Shown one piece after another: positions 34,501-43,836 of a DNA stretch of 63,112 nucleotides. Below the pieces are notes generated by a model. That model was not told where the DNA came from, searched no databases, and worked only from the letters and a program-made list of their open reading frames with translations. Origin of the DNA: a virus; the IMG/VR virus record IMGVR_UViG_3300044988_000895, positions 1-63,112 of that record; one strand, 5' to 3'. Position 1 is the stretch's first letter; each line of letters starts with the position of its first letter. The translations under genes and the position numbers were made by a program.

Positions 34501-35823
34501 TTAACGAGCAAGTGATTTGTCTCTTTGCTCTCCATCTGTTTTTACTACTTTTTCCCAGCTGCTTTTTAAATAGTTTTTAAATTCTTTGTGTAAATTTTCT
34601 CCTGTTCGTAATTTATGACGATCAATAATATTTACATTTATATTTAATTGTTTAACATCATAGTCATAGGAGTCTGGATTTTTTTCAAAATGCTCCCAAG
34701 CTTTATCGAAATTTGATGGATCTTTACCAGTCAATTCTGAATATTTATTTTTTAGTTTTCCCAATCGAACTGCGATTTCATTTTTATCAAATAAATATTT
34801 TTCTTTTTTATCTTTTAGTTTATCGCCAAATAAAATATTTTCTTCTGGTCCAACATCTTGCATGGTATGACGAAGTTCATGTTTCAACGCAACTATTCTT
34901 TCTTCTTCTGAAAGGCTTCCTTTGACTACGCAATATTCTAATTTCTTGCCACCAATGGTTACATAATCACAAAATCCATCGGCATTAATCCCAAAAGATA
35001 ATGGATCGACAAGCAATACTGGTATATTATTTTCAATTCTTGAAACATCTAGCATTTCTTTTGTTTTATCTTTTTTTTGTGCTGCTCCTGCACTACTCAA
35101 TACATCTTTATATTTATCGCCATAACCAGACTGAATAAAATCTTTTGGCTTATAAAATTTAAAATTTGATTTTGGATCTGCTTCGTTAAGCCGAAGACCC
35201 TTGTCGGCAAATTTCTTATTTAATCCACGAACTAATATTTTCAAATCATCGTCTGACCACTTATGATCTTCTCCTTTTTGTGCAACTTTTTCGTCTTCTT
35301 TTTTTTCTGGATTTTTTTGGTCAAAAGTTGGAGTTTGAGAAAACTTTAATCTTAAAGTGAAATCTTTATTTTGATTAGAGTTTATTTTCTCAGCTAATTC
35401 TTTTGCAAAAATAGGGCGATTAAGATCTTTTATATCATAAACACGATTTGGATAACCATATTTCTTTGGTAATTTTGCATTTACCATTCTGATGATATCA
35501 GAAACATCTTTTACGGCATTATAGCTTGAATTTTTAGCTGGAATATTAATTGTTAAAATTCCATTTTCAAATTCATGTGTAATCTTAGGAAGACTTGCTG
35601 TTTTTACTGGCATATCTGGTGCTGCTTTAGCATCGCCACCTCCAAATAATCCACCAATACCCATTAAAAGTGGTGCAGCATACTTACCAATCGATTCATT
35701 ATTTATATCGTCATATAAATCTATGTCTCTTTTTTCAAGGAATGATTTGAAGGCATCGCTATATGAAGCCATGCCTTTTAAACTAATATCATCTCTTTTT
35801 TTAATCCATTCTGAAAAAATCAT
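34501..35823 (-). CDS. Zinc metallopeptidase-like protein with packaging-signal-like N-terminus (440 aa)
   Basis: Residues 315-319 read HELRH, with a further Glu in NEIAVRL about 30 residues later, the arrangement of a gluzincin-type zinc peptidase. A Gly-rich patch (LLMGIGGLFGGGDAK) near residue 55 suggests a processing or membrane-contact region. The start at 35823 (MIFSEWIKKRDD) was chosen over a start 17 codons earlier, because it has an agaggaat ribosome site and avoids a 43-bp overlap. This N-terminus resembles the capsid-targeting type. Substrate unknown. It could cleave host proteins after injection or virion proteins during assembly. Confidence 0.65.
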   Translation of the reverse strand: MIFSEWIKKRDDISLKGMASYSDAFKSFLEKRDIDLYDDINNESIGKYAAPLLMGIGGLFGGGDAKAAPDMPVKTASLPKITHEFENGILTINIPAKNSSYNAVKDVSDIIRMVNAKLPKKYGYPNRVYDIKDLNRPIFAKELAEKINSNQNKDFTLRLKFSQTPTFDQKNPEKKEDEKVAQKGEDHKWSDDDLKILVRGLNKKFADKGLRLNEADPKSNFKFYKPKDFIQSGYGDKYKDVLSSAGAAQKKDKTKEMLDVSRIENNIPVLLVDPLSFGINADGFCDYVTIGGKKLEYCVVKGSLSEEERIVALKHELRHTMQDVGPEENILFGDKLKDKKEKYLFDKNEIAVRLGKLKNKYSELTGKDPSNFDKAWEHFEKNPDSYDYDVKQLNINVNIIDRHKLRTGENLHKEFKNYLKSSWEKVVKTDGEQRDKSLAR

Positions 35824-35831
35824 TATTCCTC

Positions 35832-37148
35832 TTAGCATTGTCTCATTAGAACTTCTGGAGCATTCGGAACGCATCTTACCAAGACTTTTAAATCACTTGG
35901 ATTTCCGTTATATGGTAATTCTTGCCATACTATTCCACTGAAAGAAGAAGATGACTCCTTCAATATTTGTTGAGATGCGGTAAGGTATAAAATCCCATCA
36001 ATTCTTTCGATGAAATCATTTTCCTCAGTAACTGGCTTCCCATCTTCGTCAAGTTCTCCAGTTTCCTTAATGTAAACAACCTTAAGATCAACTGCTGGAA
36101 CTATTTTTCCATCATCATTTATAAGAGCTTCGGAGTTTTGTGATAAAATGGTCTTCACAATAAGCTTACCTTCCGTATAAGCATTTCTTAAAGATGATCC
36201 TAAATCCCAACCAAGCATGTTTACAGTTCCATCCTTATCAACTACATGAATAATGAATGCTCGTTTTTTGAAGTGATCTGCAATGCTTTCCATTACGATT
36301 CTTCTGCGAAGAACATCTCTTTCTTCTGGACTTCCTTCTTCGAGTCTTTTTTGTTCTGGCTCTGTAAGATAGGTTTCTGGATCTTCCTCTTTTAAACACC
36401 ACTTGCCGATTTCAACTCGACCCCACTTGTCGTTGAATCTGGTTGATATACGAATGGAATAATCTTTTTCATTATAAATAATGTCTTCAGAATTACCGCC
36501 ATTACCAACTTGAATGCTTCCAATCAATGCAGCGATATATTTTCTATGCATATCGCCTTTAGCACCAAGCAACCCTTTAATCTTGATGAAAACATTATTT
36601 AAATCTGGCATGGTTTTCAAAGTCGTATTAATATGATTGGTCAAAGATTTTGCTGGATTGTTTTGATCCAATTCGTTTTTTATAAGCTTTCTAATTTCTT
36701 TAGATGCCTTATCAATATTGGCGTGTTGACGCAAAAAACATATTTGCAAATTATCTTCGACAAATTTTCTTGGATAAGATTCCAAATCTGTATCACGAAT
36801 TTGATGAATAAGATCAATTAACTTATTCACATCATTTTTTGTTGATTCTCTAAAGAAGGTGTCTTGCCATTCCTCGAAATTTTGTTTGCTTTCTTCCTCT
36901 GGCATATCAGGAGATTCTGGATCTTCGGATCGATCTGGAATTTCTTGATCCTGTTCTCCTTGAGGATTAACATTTGGATCTTCTTTTGCTTGTGGAGGCA
37001 CAGGAGCATTTGGGTCCGTTTGTGGTCCTTGTGGTCCTTCTTGCCCCGGAGGTATGCCTAATCCTTGTGCTGGCGGGTTGCCAGATGGGTTCATGGCTGG
37101 ATCGCCTTCTGCTTCGTTAAGCCATTCTTCTAAAGCTGCATTATGCAT
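35832..37148 (-). CDS. Proline-rich structural-type protein of unknown function (438 aa)
   Basis: Not recognised. The N-terminus MHNAALEEWLNEAEGD contains LNE, compatible with a T4-like (L/I)xE cleavage site. Residues 17-90 are a Pro/Gly/Gln/Asp-rich linker (PPAQGLGIPPGQEGPQGP). A helical middle part (FLRQHANIDKASKEIRKLI) and a C-terminal alpha/beta domain (RAFIIHVVDKDGTVNMLGW) follow. It is flanked by the peptidase and coiled-coil genes on the same strand. A packaged or neck/head-associated protein is possible. Confidence 0.55.
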   Translation of the reverse strand: MHNAALEEWLNEAEGDPAMNPSGNPPAQGLGIPPGQEGPQGPQTDPNAPVPPQAKEDPNVNPQGEQDQEIPDRSEDPESPDMPEEESKQNFEEWQDTFFRESTKNDVNKLIDLIHQIRDTDLESYPRKFVEDNLQICFLRQHANIDKASKEIRKLIKNELDQNNPAKSLTNHINTTLKTMPDLNNVFIKIKGLLGAKGDMHRKYIAALIGSIQVGNGGNSEDIIYNEKDYSIRISTRFNDKWGRVEIGKWCLKEEDPETYLTEPEQKRLEEGSPEERDVLRRRIVMESIADHFKKRAFIIHVVDKDGTVNMLGWDLGSSLRNAYTEGKLIVKTILSQNSEALINDDGKIVPAVDLKVVYIKETGELDEDGKPVTEENDFIERIDGILYLTASQQILKESSSSFSGIVWQELPYNGNPSDLKVLVRCVPNAPEVLMRQC

Positions 37149-37677
37149 TTTTTTCCTTATTTTTTTTAGCCTTGTTTATAGCTTCTATTAGTGATCTTCT
37201 AGAACCACCTTCATTTATATTTATGGTATTGTTTTGATTTGCCGCCAGATATTTTGGAAAGGTATCTTTTTCTTTCAATTTTACCCTTGTCATCAAATCT
37301 GCGACCTTAGTCATTTTGTCGGTTATGTCACTTTTTATTTTGACTAAATTTACCAAAGCTTCTTTGCTAGATGAGGTTGCATCTCCATCATTTATAACCA
37401 TTTCGGCAACTGTATCTATAAAAGTACTCACTTGTTGTCTGTCATCTCTTATACAATCTAAAATTTCTACATATAATCCGACTAATTGTTCATCTGATAC
37501 AATACTTACTTTCTCATCCTCGAAATTAATCATTTCTGGCATAGGAACATTGACATTCATTTGTGGAATCACATCTTGAATGTCTTCTATTTCTTGAAAT
37601 TTTGATACCTCCTGTATTTCAACTGTAGATAATTCTTCCAAATTTTCCATTTCTTTTAAGGTGTCTTTTTTGCTCAT
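37141..37677 (-). CDS. Coiled-coil hypothetical protein (178 aa)
   Basis: Acidic N-terminus (KKDTLKEMENLEELSTVEI), then a helical region (LVNLVKIKSDITDKMTKVADLM) and a short basic C-terminus. The ATG at 37677 (MSKKDT) was chosen over one five codons upstream (37692). Neither has a clear ribosome site. It overlaps the start of the next minus-strand gene by eight bases. The opposite-strand gene begins 40 bases away, so the gap is a divergent promoter region. Confidence 0.5.
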   Translation of the reverse strand: MSKKDTLKEMENLEELSTVEIQEVSKFQEIEDIQDVIPQMNVNVPMPEMINFEDEKVSIVSDEQLVGLYVEILDCIRDDRQQVSTFIDTVAEMVINDGDATSSSKEALVNLVKIKSDITDKMTKVADLMTRVKLKEKDTFPKYLAANQNNTININEGGSRRSLIEAINKAKKNKEKNA

Positions 37678-37716
37678 GGTATATATAAGCATAGTATTAA
37701 AAGAAATGGATTACTA

Positions 37717-38121
37717 ATGGCACAACAAAAACAAAATTCGAAGGTCATTGAAATGGAACCATTATATGAAGAAATAAGAAAATCAATAAACGATGTCATT
37801 GATATAACTAGTAGAATTGATGAACGATTAAAAATACTTTATGAAAAAGACGATGAATACAAGGAAGATTTTCAAAGTATATTCCGTGATATTAGTTTAA
37901 TTTTACAAAGATTGGCATCTAATGATTGTGTTGTGCCAACTATAGTTGAAAATTTAAATGAACTAAAGAAAAAGGTTTACGATTTGGAAATAAAAATGTC
38001 AAATGTTAATGTCGCTGTAAAAGACCATGAAAACAAGTGGTCTAAACTGTTAGATTGGACATTTAAGATTGCATTGACCGCTTTATCGGCATTTGCGGCA
38101 TGGAAACTTGGAACTAACTAA
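37717..38121 (+). CDS. XhlA-like coiled-coil protein with C-terminal membrane helix (134 aa)
   Basis: About 100 residues of coiled coil (RIDERLKILYEKDDEYKEDF, LNELKKKVYDLEIKM) lead to a single C-terminal hydrophobic helix (FKIALTALSAFAAWKLG). This layout is that of XhlA/hemolysin-type phage proteins, sometimes found with holins. No peptidoglycan hydrolase lies next to it, so a lysis role is not established. Confidence 0.55.
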   Translation: MAQQKQNSKVIEMEPLYEEIRKSINDVIDITSRIDERLKILYEKDDEYKEDFQSIFRDISLILQRLASNDCVVPTIVENLNELKKKVYDLEIKMSNVNVAVKDHENKWSKLLDWTFKIALTALSAFAAWKLGTN

Positions 38122-38188
38122 TTTAATTTGAAAAAAACACAGCTTAAGTCTGTAAATAATAATGTCATATACTTTGGGGTAAATTTTT

Positions 38189-39649
38189 ATGAAAAATAGA
38201 TTTTCTGAATTCATGCAGATGAAAGAACAAGCAGAAGCAAAGCCTAATCGCATTGTTCCTTCTAAAATTAAACTTAGCAAAAATGATGGTGAATTTATGC
38301 CATTCAATGTTTCGAGGGGCAATAGATCAAATCTAAGAGTATTGATGAAAGCCTTTGAAATAAGCGATCAAATCGGTGTTGGCTATACAACAATCGATAA
38401 GGGTCGTGGAGAAATTGAACCAAAGCTTAAAAGAAAAACAATCCACTTAACTGGTGGTGCCGTAAGAGATCACTTAGCTGGTAAAACTCCAAGAGATTAC
38501 AACCTCGTAACTGATGCAACCGCCAGTGAAATTCGAATGATCCTAAAACATCCAGAAAATAATTTTGTTGAGGTTAAACCAGAAAACAAAGATAAATTTC
38601 AAAATAAATATAAAAATCTTCCAGAAGATTCAAATAGAAAAAAAACATTTTCTGTTTCTCGTTGGGACAAAAATGGAAAAGAAATGGCATTTAAAGTGAC
38701 GATTAATGGAGAAGATTTTGATTTATCCATTATGTCTAAATCTCCCAAAAGCAAATCGTATGATGCTGATTCTTTTGATGCTACTTCAGCTTTAGAAGAC
38801 GATGCAATGAATCGTGACTTCACAATTAATTCTATGTACATTCCATTGAATAATAGCGATGGAGATAATACAGAACTGATTGATCCATTTGGTGGCGCAC
38901 ATCATATAAAAAGTCGTGATCTAGTTAGTGTTAATGACGATTTTGAATCTCGATTTAACGAAGATCCATCAATTGCTATGCGTTTTGCTAAAATGACTTG
39001 CAAATATGGAAATGGTGAAAAACCATGTAAAAAGATTGTTTCTGTCATAAAAGGAAATGAAAAACTTAAAGATATTCCAAAAGATGTTTTCAAAAAAGAA
39101 TTCAATAGTGGATTAGAAGATTCTGGAATTGATACAAGAAAATATATTAAGTTGCTTGATAATCTAGGAATACTTCCATTGATTATGCCACAATATTCAA
39201 TTGATGATATGCAACCAAATATGAAGGGTGATCGCTGGCTAACACCAGCTTACATGCTTAGAAATTCAGATATGGATAATGTTATCGATGCTTTGGTTGA
39301 TAATGGATGGAGCAAAAGCGAAGCATCTGACATTTCTCATCTTATCAATCTTTATAAATGGGCAAAAAGCAGCTATGACCCAAGTATGTTTTATGATCTA
39401 AAACACACAAAATCTGGATTAACAAAATCTAAAATTGGCGATTGGATGAACATGAATGGATTTAAAGAACCTCATGTTAAATCATTCTTAGATCATGATG
39501 ACTCTGATTTAAAACCATATGTTGACACATTAATTGGTAAAAAAATAAATCCGTCTTACGCTGACTTCTTAGGACACAATCCTAAAGGCGAAGATTTTGA
39601 AAGAACAAAGAAATACCTTTCAACAAAAAGATTTTTAGACAATATTTAA
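38189..39649 (+). CDS. CCA-adding/poly(A) polymerase-family nucleotidyltransferase (486 aa)
   Basis: The head domain is clear: HLTGGAVRDHLAGKTPRDYN at residues 87-105, later EDDAMNRDFTINSMYI and LIDPFGGAHHIKSRDL, as in class II tRNA nucleotidyltransferases and PcnB. The second acid of the canonical D-x-D is Asn here (D103-Y-N105), which may lower or abolish catalysis. A long insert separates the head motifs. The N-terminus MKNRFSEFMQMKEQAE looks like a packaging signal. It lies before the helicase gene and near a tRNA gene without encoded CCA, so tRNA repair or RNA tailing are both possible. Confidence 0.75.
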   Translation: MKNRFSEFMQMKEQAEAKPNRIVPSKIKLSKNDGEFMPFNVSRGNRSNLRVLMKAFEISDQIGVGYTTIDKGRGEIEPKLKRKTIHLTGGAVRDHLAGKTPRDYNLVTDATASEIRMILKHPENNFVEVKPENKDKFQNKYKNLPEDSNRKKTFSVSRWDKNGKEMAFKVTINGEDFDLSIMSKSPKSKSYDADSFDATSALEDDAMNRDFTINSMYIPLNNSDGDNTELIDPFGGAHHIKSRDLVSVNDDFESRFNEDPSIAMRFAKMTCKYGNGEKPCKKIVSVIKGNEKLKDIPKDVFKKEFNSGLEDSGIDTRKYIKLLDNLGILPLIMPQYSIDDMQPNMKGDRWLTPAYMLRNSDMDNVIDALVDNGWSKSEASDISHLINLYKWAKSSYDPSMFYDLKHTKSGLTKSKIGDWMNMNGFKEPHVKSFLDHDDSDLKPYVDTLIGKKINPSYADFLGHNPKGEDFERTKKYLSTKRFLDNI

Positions 39650-39657
39650 AGGCAATT

Positions 39658-42504
39658 ATGATTAATTTTAAAAATTGGAAGCTTAATGTATTATTGGAAA
39701 ATACACAGGGAGAAATTTCTGGACCCGGAGTTGAACTCTTGCAGAAAACAGTAAGAGAAATGGCTGATAGAGGCGCACCTGTAGAAGATAATTTGAGTGG
39801 ATTTGGGAAACAGGATTGGTCTACATTCCAAGCTTTGGCTTCTGCTGGTTATGTGACTAGTAAAAGTATTCCAGTTCGTGTTGCATCGCAAATGTTAAAA
39901 CTTTTGTCTCATTATAAAAATACTCAAATTAACAATTACGAAGAAATAAGCAATTTGATTTATCAAGATATAAACAAAGATCAACCTCAAAGATCGACAG
40001 AAGAAAAAGAAAAAGTTAAAGTGTTTGACAGACAACCATTGGTTTATGGAAAAGTTAAAGTTTATATTCCTCATGGCGTTGATCGATCATTGACAATTGC
40101 AATCAATAAAATTGTAGACTCTGAATTCAAATCAGAAGGCGCACAAAAAGAAACAGACAAATTTGGAAATAATAATTATCCAAGATTTAAAAAATTTCAA
40201 CAAGACAAAAATTCTCTTCACATGTACCAAATACATGCAAGAATATTGCCACAAATTATTTCACTCCTAAGAGACAAAGGATATGAAATAGAAACCGAAA
40301 GCTCTAGACCATTACCATTTGATCAAGGTCAAAATAGAAGTCAACAAAGAACAGGTGAAGAAGAAACAAATAAATCACCTGTTGAAATTAAGGATAAGCC
40401 AGAAGAAAAAAAATCAGAAATTCAAGACAAACCAGCATTAGAACAATCTTTAGATGTAATTAGTTTCCAAAACCTTGGTGGAAATAAGATGAAGATTAAA
40501 ATAAATTACTCACAACTAAGCCAAGGTAAAAAACAATTCTTAAAAGAATCAATTCAATATACATTTCCAAGTTACGAATGGATTAAAGATGATTATTCAT
40601 ATATTGTTTCTGGATCATATAAACAATATGCTACATTTGGAAGATTACTCAAAAAATTCAATTACAATGTAGATAATCTTAGAAAAGTTTTTGGAGAAAA
40701 ATCTTCAAGCGGTGGTCTCGAAAGGACAAGATATGAAGGAAAGCATGATGAAGACGAAATCTTCATCAGCAAAATAGAGGAAAAACTACCAGAGAGTTCT
40801 TTTGATTTATATGACGCACAAAAAAAAGGTGTAGCATTTCTTTATGGTCGTGATCATGCAATTCTCGGTGACGAGACGGGACTTGGCAAAACCGTGCAGC
40901 TTGTTTCGGCAGCAGAAATTCGCATGCAAGAAACCAATAGACCTACTATCATCATTACCTTGAAGCCTGTCGTTAAACAGTGGATAAGCACAATTACAAG
41001 TGTTCTTGGCGATAATATCAGTGGAGAAATATCTACAGATGGTTTAAATCCTAAGAAATGGACAGTTTTATATTACGATAATTTCTCTAAAGGAAAAAAT
41101 TTAGAAGATATAGTTAAAAAACTATCAAATGAAAATTTTGGAATTGCCATACTTGATGAATTGCACAAAGTGAAACATGGAAAAGCAACTTGGAGTAAGA
41201 ATATAGCCAAAGTTGTTGCAAATATTCCGACAAGATGGGGAGCATCTGCGACTGTTTCATCGAACAAACCAATGGATGTAAAAAATCAACTTAAAATTAC
41301 TGGACATCATTTGGGAGATGTTGAAGAAAAGAAATTTAAAAGAGATTTCGCAGGAGAAAATGACAACTACGACCAATCTGGAAGAGATTCAGAAGAAAAA
41401 AAGATAGCTGCTGCAGAAAGATTGAATCGCTGGCTTAATCTTTCTGGTGTTTATGTTCGCAGATCAAAAAGCGATGTTCGTGAAATGCCAAATATTTCTG
41501 TTGGGCATGAAAAAACACAAATAAACCAAGACCAATTTGATTCTAAATACAAAACTAAGTTAAGTGGATATAAAAATCCAAATCTACCAGTATCAAAACT
41601 TATTGCCGCAAGAGAAACTGTAGCACAACTCAAAACTGATGATACAACAAAAAAAGTAATTCAAACTGTAACTAATGGATTAAAACAAGATAATCCAGCA
41701 GCTAGTAAAGTTGTTGTTTTTACAAATTTTGTGGAATCTGGAAACCAACTGGTTTATAAAATTTCAGAAGCTTTGAAAAATATCAATCCTAGCTTTTATG
41801 TTTTAACATATATGAGCGATACAAAGAAAAAAGAAAGAACGGCAGTTAAAGGTAAATTTACCGATGATGCCAACGCAAAAGTATTGATCATGTCGATGAA
41901 AATGGGCGGTACTGGTATCGATTTTCCAAATGCTGCTCAAAGCATGATTATCAATGACTTTGATTGGACACCAGAATCTGCAGAGCAAAGCGAAGGTAGA
42001 ATTTATCGAATCAATACCAACCATCCAGTAGATATAAAATATGTTGTTTCAAGTGGTATTGATAGTAAGCTATTTGAAAAAGTTCAACAAAAAAGAAAGA
42101 TTGCAAATATAATTCAACAATATCGTAAAGATTATCAAGATTCAGAACATGATCAAGAATCACTCAATAAAATTGTTCAAAAACAAAAAGAACTTAAAAG
42201 AATTGATGATGAAATGATTGATATAATCAATTCGGAACTTCCCGGTGCTGGTGAAGCTATGAAGGAATCTTTTAAAGACTTCATCGCAAATGATCAAATA
42301 CTTAGAGAGGAACTACTTTATGGTTTTTCTAGAGGATTCTCTATGCCTAATATCAGCGAATGGAGAGAAAAACATGTGCGGGATTACAAGCATGTTAAAC
42401 AAGGATTTGTTGCCGGAAATCCAAGGTATAGTGACAAAAAGATTGATAGTAAAAATCCAAAAAAGAGTAGAAATTTAGCAAAAAAAATTGATGCTAAAGA
42501 ATAA
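39658..42504 (+). CDS. SNF2-family helicase with packaging-signal-like N-terminus (948 aa)
   Basis: The C-terminal two thirds is an SNF2-type motor. It shows the Walker A box GDETGLGKT (residues 404-412), DELH (500-503), WGASATVSSNKP, and then the second lobe KVVVFTNFVESG, TYMSD, VLIMSMKMGGTGIDFPNA and SEGRIYRINTNHPV. The N-terminal 390 residues have no catalytic motif. They hold two similar small alpha/beta units (around 130-210 and 270-340), which may be HARP-like DNA-binding domains. The first residues, MINFKNWKLNVLLE, fit the capsid-targeting type, with LLE a possible cleavage site. The gene starts eight bases after the nucleotidyltransferase and is probably co-transcribed with it. Confidence 0.8.
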   Translation: MINFKNWKLNVLLENTQGEISGPGVELLQKTVREMADRGAPVEDNLSGFGKQDWSTFQALASAGYVTSKSIPVRVASQMLKLLSHYKNTQINNYEEISNLIYQDINKDQPQRSTEEKEKVKVFDRQPLVYGKVKVYIPHGVDRSLTIAINKIVDSEFKSEGAQKETDKFGNNNYPRFKKFQQDKNSLHMYQIHARILPQIISLLRDKGYEIETESSRPLPFDQGQNRSQQRTGEEETNKSPVEIKDKPEEKKSEIQDKPALEQSLDVISFQNLGGNKMKIKINYSQLSQGKKQFLKESIQYTFPSYEWIKDDYSYIVSGSYKQYATFGRLLKKFNYNVDNLRKVFGEKSSSGGLERTRYEGKHDEDEIFISKIEEKLPESSFDLYDAQKKGVAFLYGRDHAILGDETGLGKTVQLVSAAEIRMQETNRPTIIITLKPVVKQWISTITSVLGDNISGEISTDGLNPKKWTVLYYDNFSKGKNLEDIVKKLSNENFGIAILDELHKVKHGKATWSKNIAKVVANIPTRWGASATVSSNKPMDVKNQLKITGHHLGDVEEKKFKRDFAGENDNYDQSGRDSEEKKIAAAERLNRWLNLSGVYVRRSKSDVREMPNISVGHEKTQINQDQFDSKYKTKLSGYKNPNLPVSKLIAARETVAQLKTDDTTKKVIQTVTNGLKQDNPAASKVVVFTNFVESGNQLVYKISEALKNINPSFYVLTYMSDTKKKERTAVKGKFTDDANAKVLIMSMKMGGTGIDFPNAAQSMIINDFDWTPESAEQSEGRIYRINTNHPVDIKYVVSSGIDSKLFEKVQQKRKIANIIQQYRKDYQDSEHDQESLNKIVQKQKELKRIDDEMIDIINSELPGAGEAMKESFKDFIANDQILREELLYGFSRGFSMPNISEWREKHVRDYKHVKQGFVAGNPRYSDKKIDSKNPKKSRNLAKKIDAKE

Positions 42505-42509
42505 TATAC

Positions 42510-42580
42510 GCTTCTGTGGCAGATCAGGATGCACCGCTTTTGTAAAGCGGATTATGTGGGTGCGAATCCCATCGGAAGCT
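42510..42580 (+). tRNA. tRNA-Thr(UGU)
   Basis: A 71-nt cloverleaf is folded by eye: acceptor stem GCTTCTG with CGGAAGC, a short D stem GCA/TGC with GG in the loop, anticodon stem CCGCT/AGCGG around the loop TTTGTAA (anticodon TGT), a five-base variable loop, T stem GTGGG/CCCAT with loop TGCGAAT, and discriminator T. No CCA is encoded. It lies five bases after the helicase stop codon. It would decode ACA, a common codon in this AT-rich genome. Confidence 0.9.
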
Positions 42581-42589
42581 CTAATGAAA

Positions 42590-43210
42590 TTAATTCATTT
42601 TTAAATTTAATTTATTTGCATTGCAATTATTTACAATGTCACTTTTGACCAAATTGATCCAATTTTTATCTTTAGATTCACTTGATGGGTTTTTGTTATT
42701 TTCATAAAAAATTTCGGAATAATTTTCCATCATTCCAATTCCATATGTTTCTACATCTTTTATATTTTTTAAATATTTAGAAGCAAATTCTAATGCTGTA
42801 TTAGAAACACTAATAGCTGTATTTAATGTTATAAAATCATCATTTTCTTTTGATGTTTTAAGGTTGTAGACTATGTATTTGCCTTTAAAATTTAAATCAA
42901 AAACTTCTACAACATTATTGTAAGTTATTGATTTGTCTGGTGATTTTTTAATGTGTGGATTATTTGGAAGTAAAATAAATTTTATATATTTTAATTTTTC
43001 TTTATTTATTTTTGTTGTTGCTTCAAAATCATTTATGCAAAGAACATCACAATCAACAAAATTCATTGCATCATTTCCACAAAAAAAAAGTTCTAATGTT
43101 TTTTCTTTTATTTGAAAAGATGGTCCTTTTCCAAACAAAATCATTTTTTTATAATCTTTTAATTCTTCTTGAACAATAAATATTTTTTCTTTTGTTATGA
43201 TTTTTTCCAT
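42590..43210 (-). CDS. Sialyltransferase-like (GT42/DUF115-type) protein
   Basis: MILFGKGPSF near the start corresponds to the nucleotide-binding opening (GNGPS) of bacterial GT42 sialyltransferases and DUF115 proteins. Later FITLNTAISVSNTALEFASKYL with ETYGIGMM corresponds to the region that holds the catalytic core and the GID-like turn. It begins five bases after the cytidylyltransferase gene on the same strand, so CMP-activated nonulosonic acid is its likely donor. Sequence similarity is weak, and the pairing is the strongest support. Confidence 0.55.
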   Translation of the reverse strand: MEKIITKEKIFIVQEELKDYKKMILFGKGPSFQIKEKTLELFFCGNDAMNFVDCDVLCINDFEATTKINKEKLKYIKFILLPNNPHIKKSPDKSITYNNVVEVFDLNFKGKYIVYNLKTSKENDDFITLNTAISVSNTALEFASKYLKNIKDVETYGIGMMENYSEIFYENNKNPSSESKDKNWINLVKSDIVNNCNANKLNLKMN

Positions 43211-43215
43211 AAAAT

Positions 43216-43836
43216 TTATTTCAATTTATCAAAATCTTTTTGGGTATCAACATCGATCTTTGAATCTATTGGATAATAATATGTATTTGTGTTGTACATA
43301 TTATTATTCAATAATAATATAATTTTAGAATTAAATATAAAAACAAAATGACTAATTTCAAAGCATTTTGGGTAATCTTGTCTTCTGTATAAATTATGAT
43401 AAAATAATTGAGAACCCATATTATTTTCTTCTTCTTTTAAAATAAGAAATGGAGAAACATCGATTTCTTTTTTACACAACAATGTGCTTAAATTGTTTTT
43501 CTTATAAAAAGATAAAATCGATTCAATATCTGACCAATTTCTTTCTGGATATGTTAAATATAAAACAATCAAATCTTCATTTGAAATATTATTTGAATCA
43601 ATAAATTTAACCATCAATTCTTTAGTTGAGGTTAAATCTCCAGATACAGAATCATCACGATCCCACACATTAAAATCACAAGCAATTGCCATCTTTTTAA
43701 TTTCAAAATCATCAGTTAAAACCCACACAAGACTTCTAAATTCTTTAGGGATTTTTTCGGATGTATATTTGAATAATTTTCTATTTTTATAAGGAAGACC
43801 TTTAGATCCTTCTCTTGCTGGTATTATAAATTTCAT
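43216..43836 (-). CDS. Acylneuraminate/nonulosonate cytidylyltransferase-like protein
   Basis: MKFIIPAREGSKGLPYKNRK is the signature N-terminus of CMP-sialic acid synthetases. It is followed by WVLTDDFEIKKMAIACDF and the closing IDSKIDVDTQKDFDKL, which is also typical. The central substrate loop differs from common NeuA enzymes (YLTYPERNW in place of the usual QPTSPLR). At 206 residues it is near the family's usual length. It activates a nonulosonic acid with CTP and forms a two-gene unit with the downstream transferase-like gene. Confidence 0.75.
   Translation of the reverse strand: MKFIIPAREGSKGLPYKNRKLFKYTSEKIPKEFRSLVWVLTDDFEIKKMAIACDFNVWDRDDSVSGDLTSTKELMVKFIDSNNISNEDLIVLYLTYPERNWSDIESILSFYKKNNLSTLLCKKEIDVSPFLILKEEENNMGSQLFYHNLYRRQDYPKCFEISHFVFIFNSKIILLLNNNMYNTNTYYYPIDSKIDVDTQKDFDKLK

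Noticed and set aside
37717-38121. Confident holin or lysis assignment
   Set aside because: Only coiled coil plus one C-terminal helix are seen, and no endolysin is adjacent.
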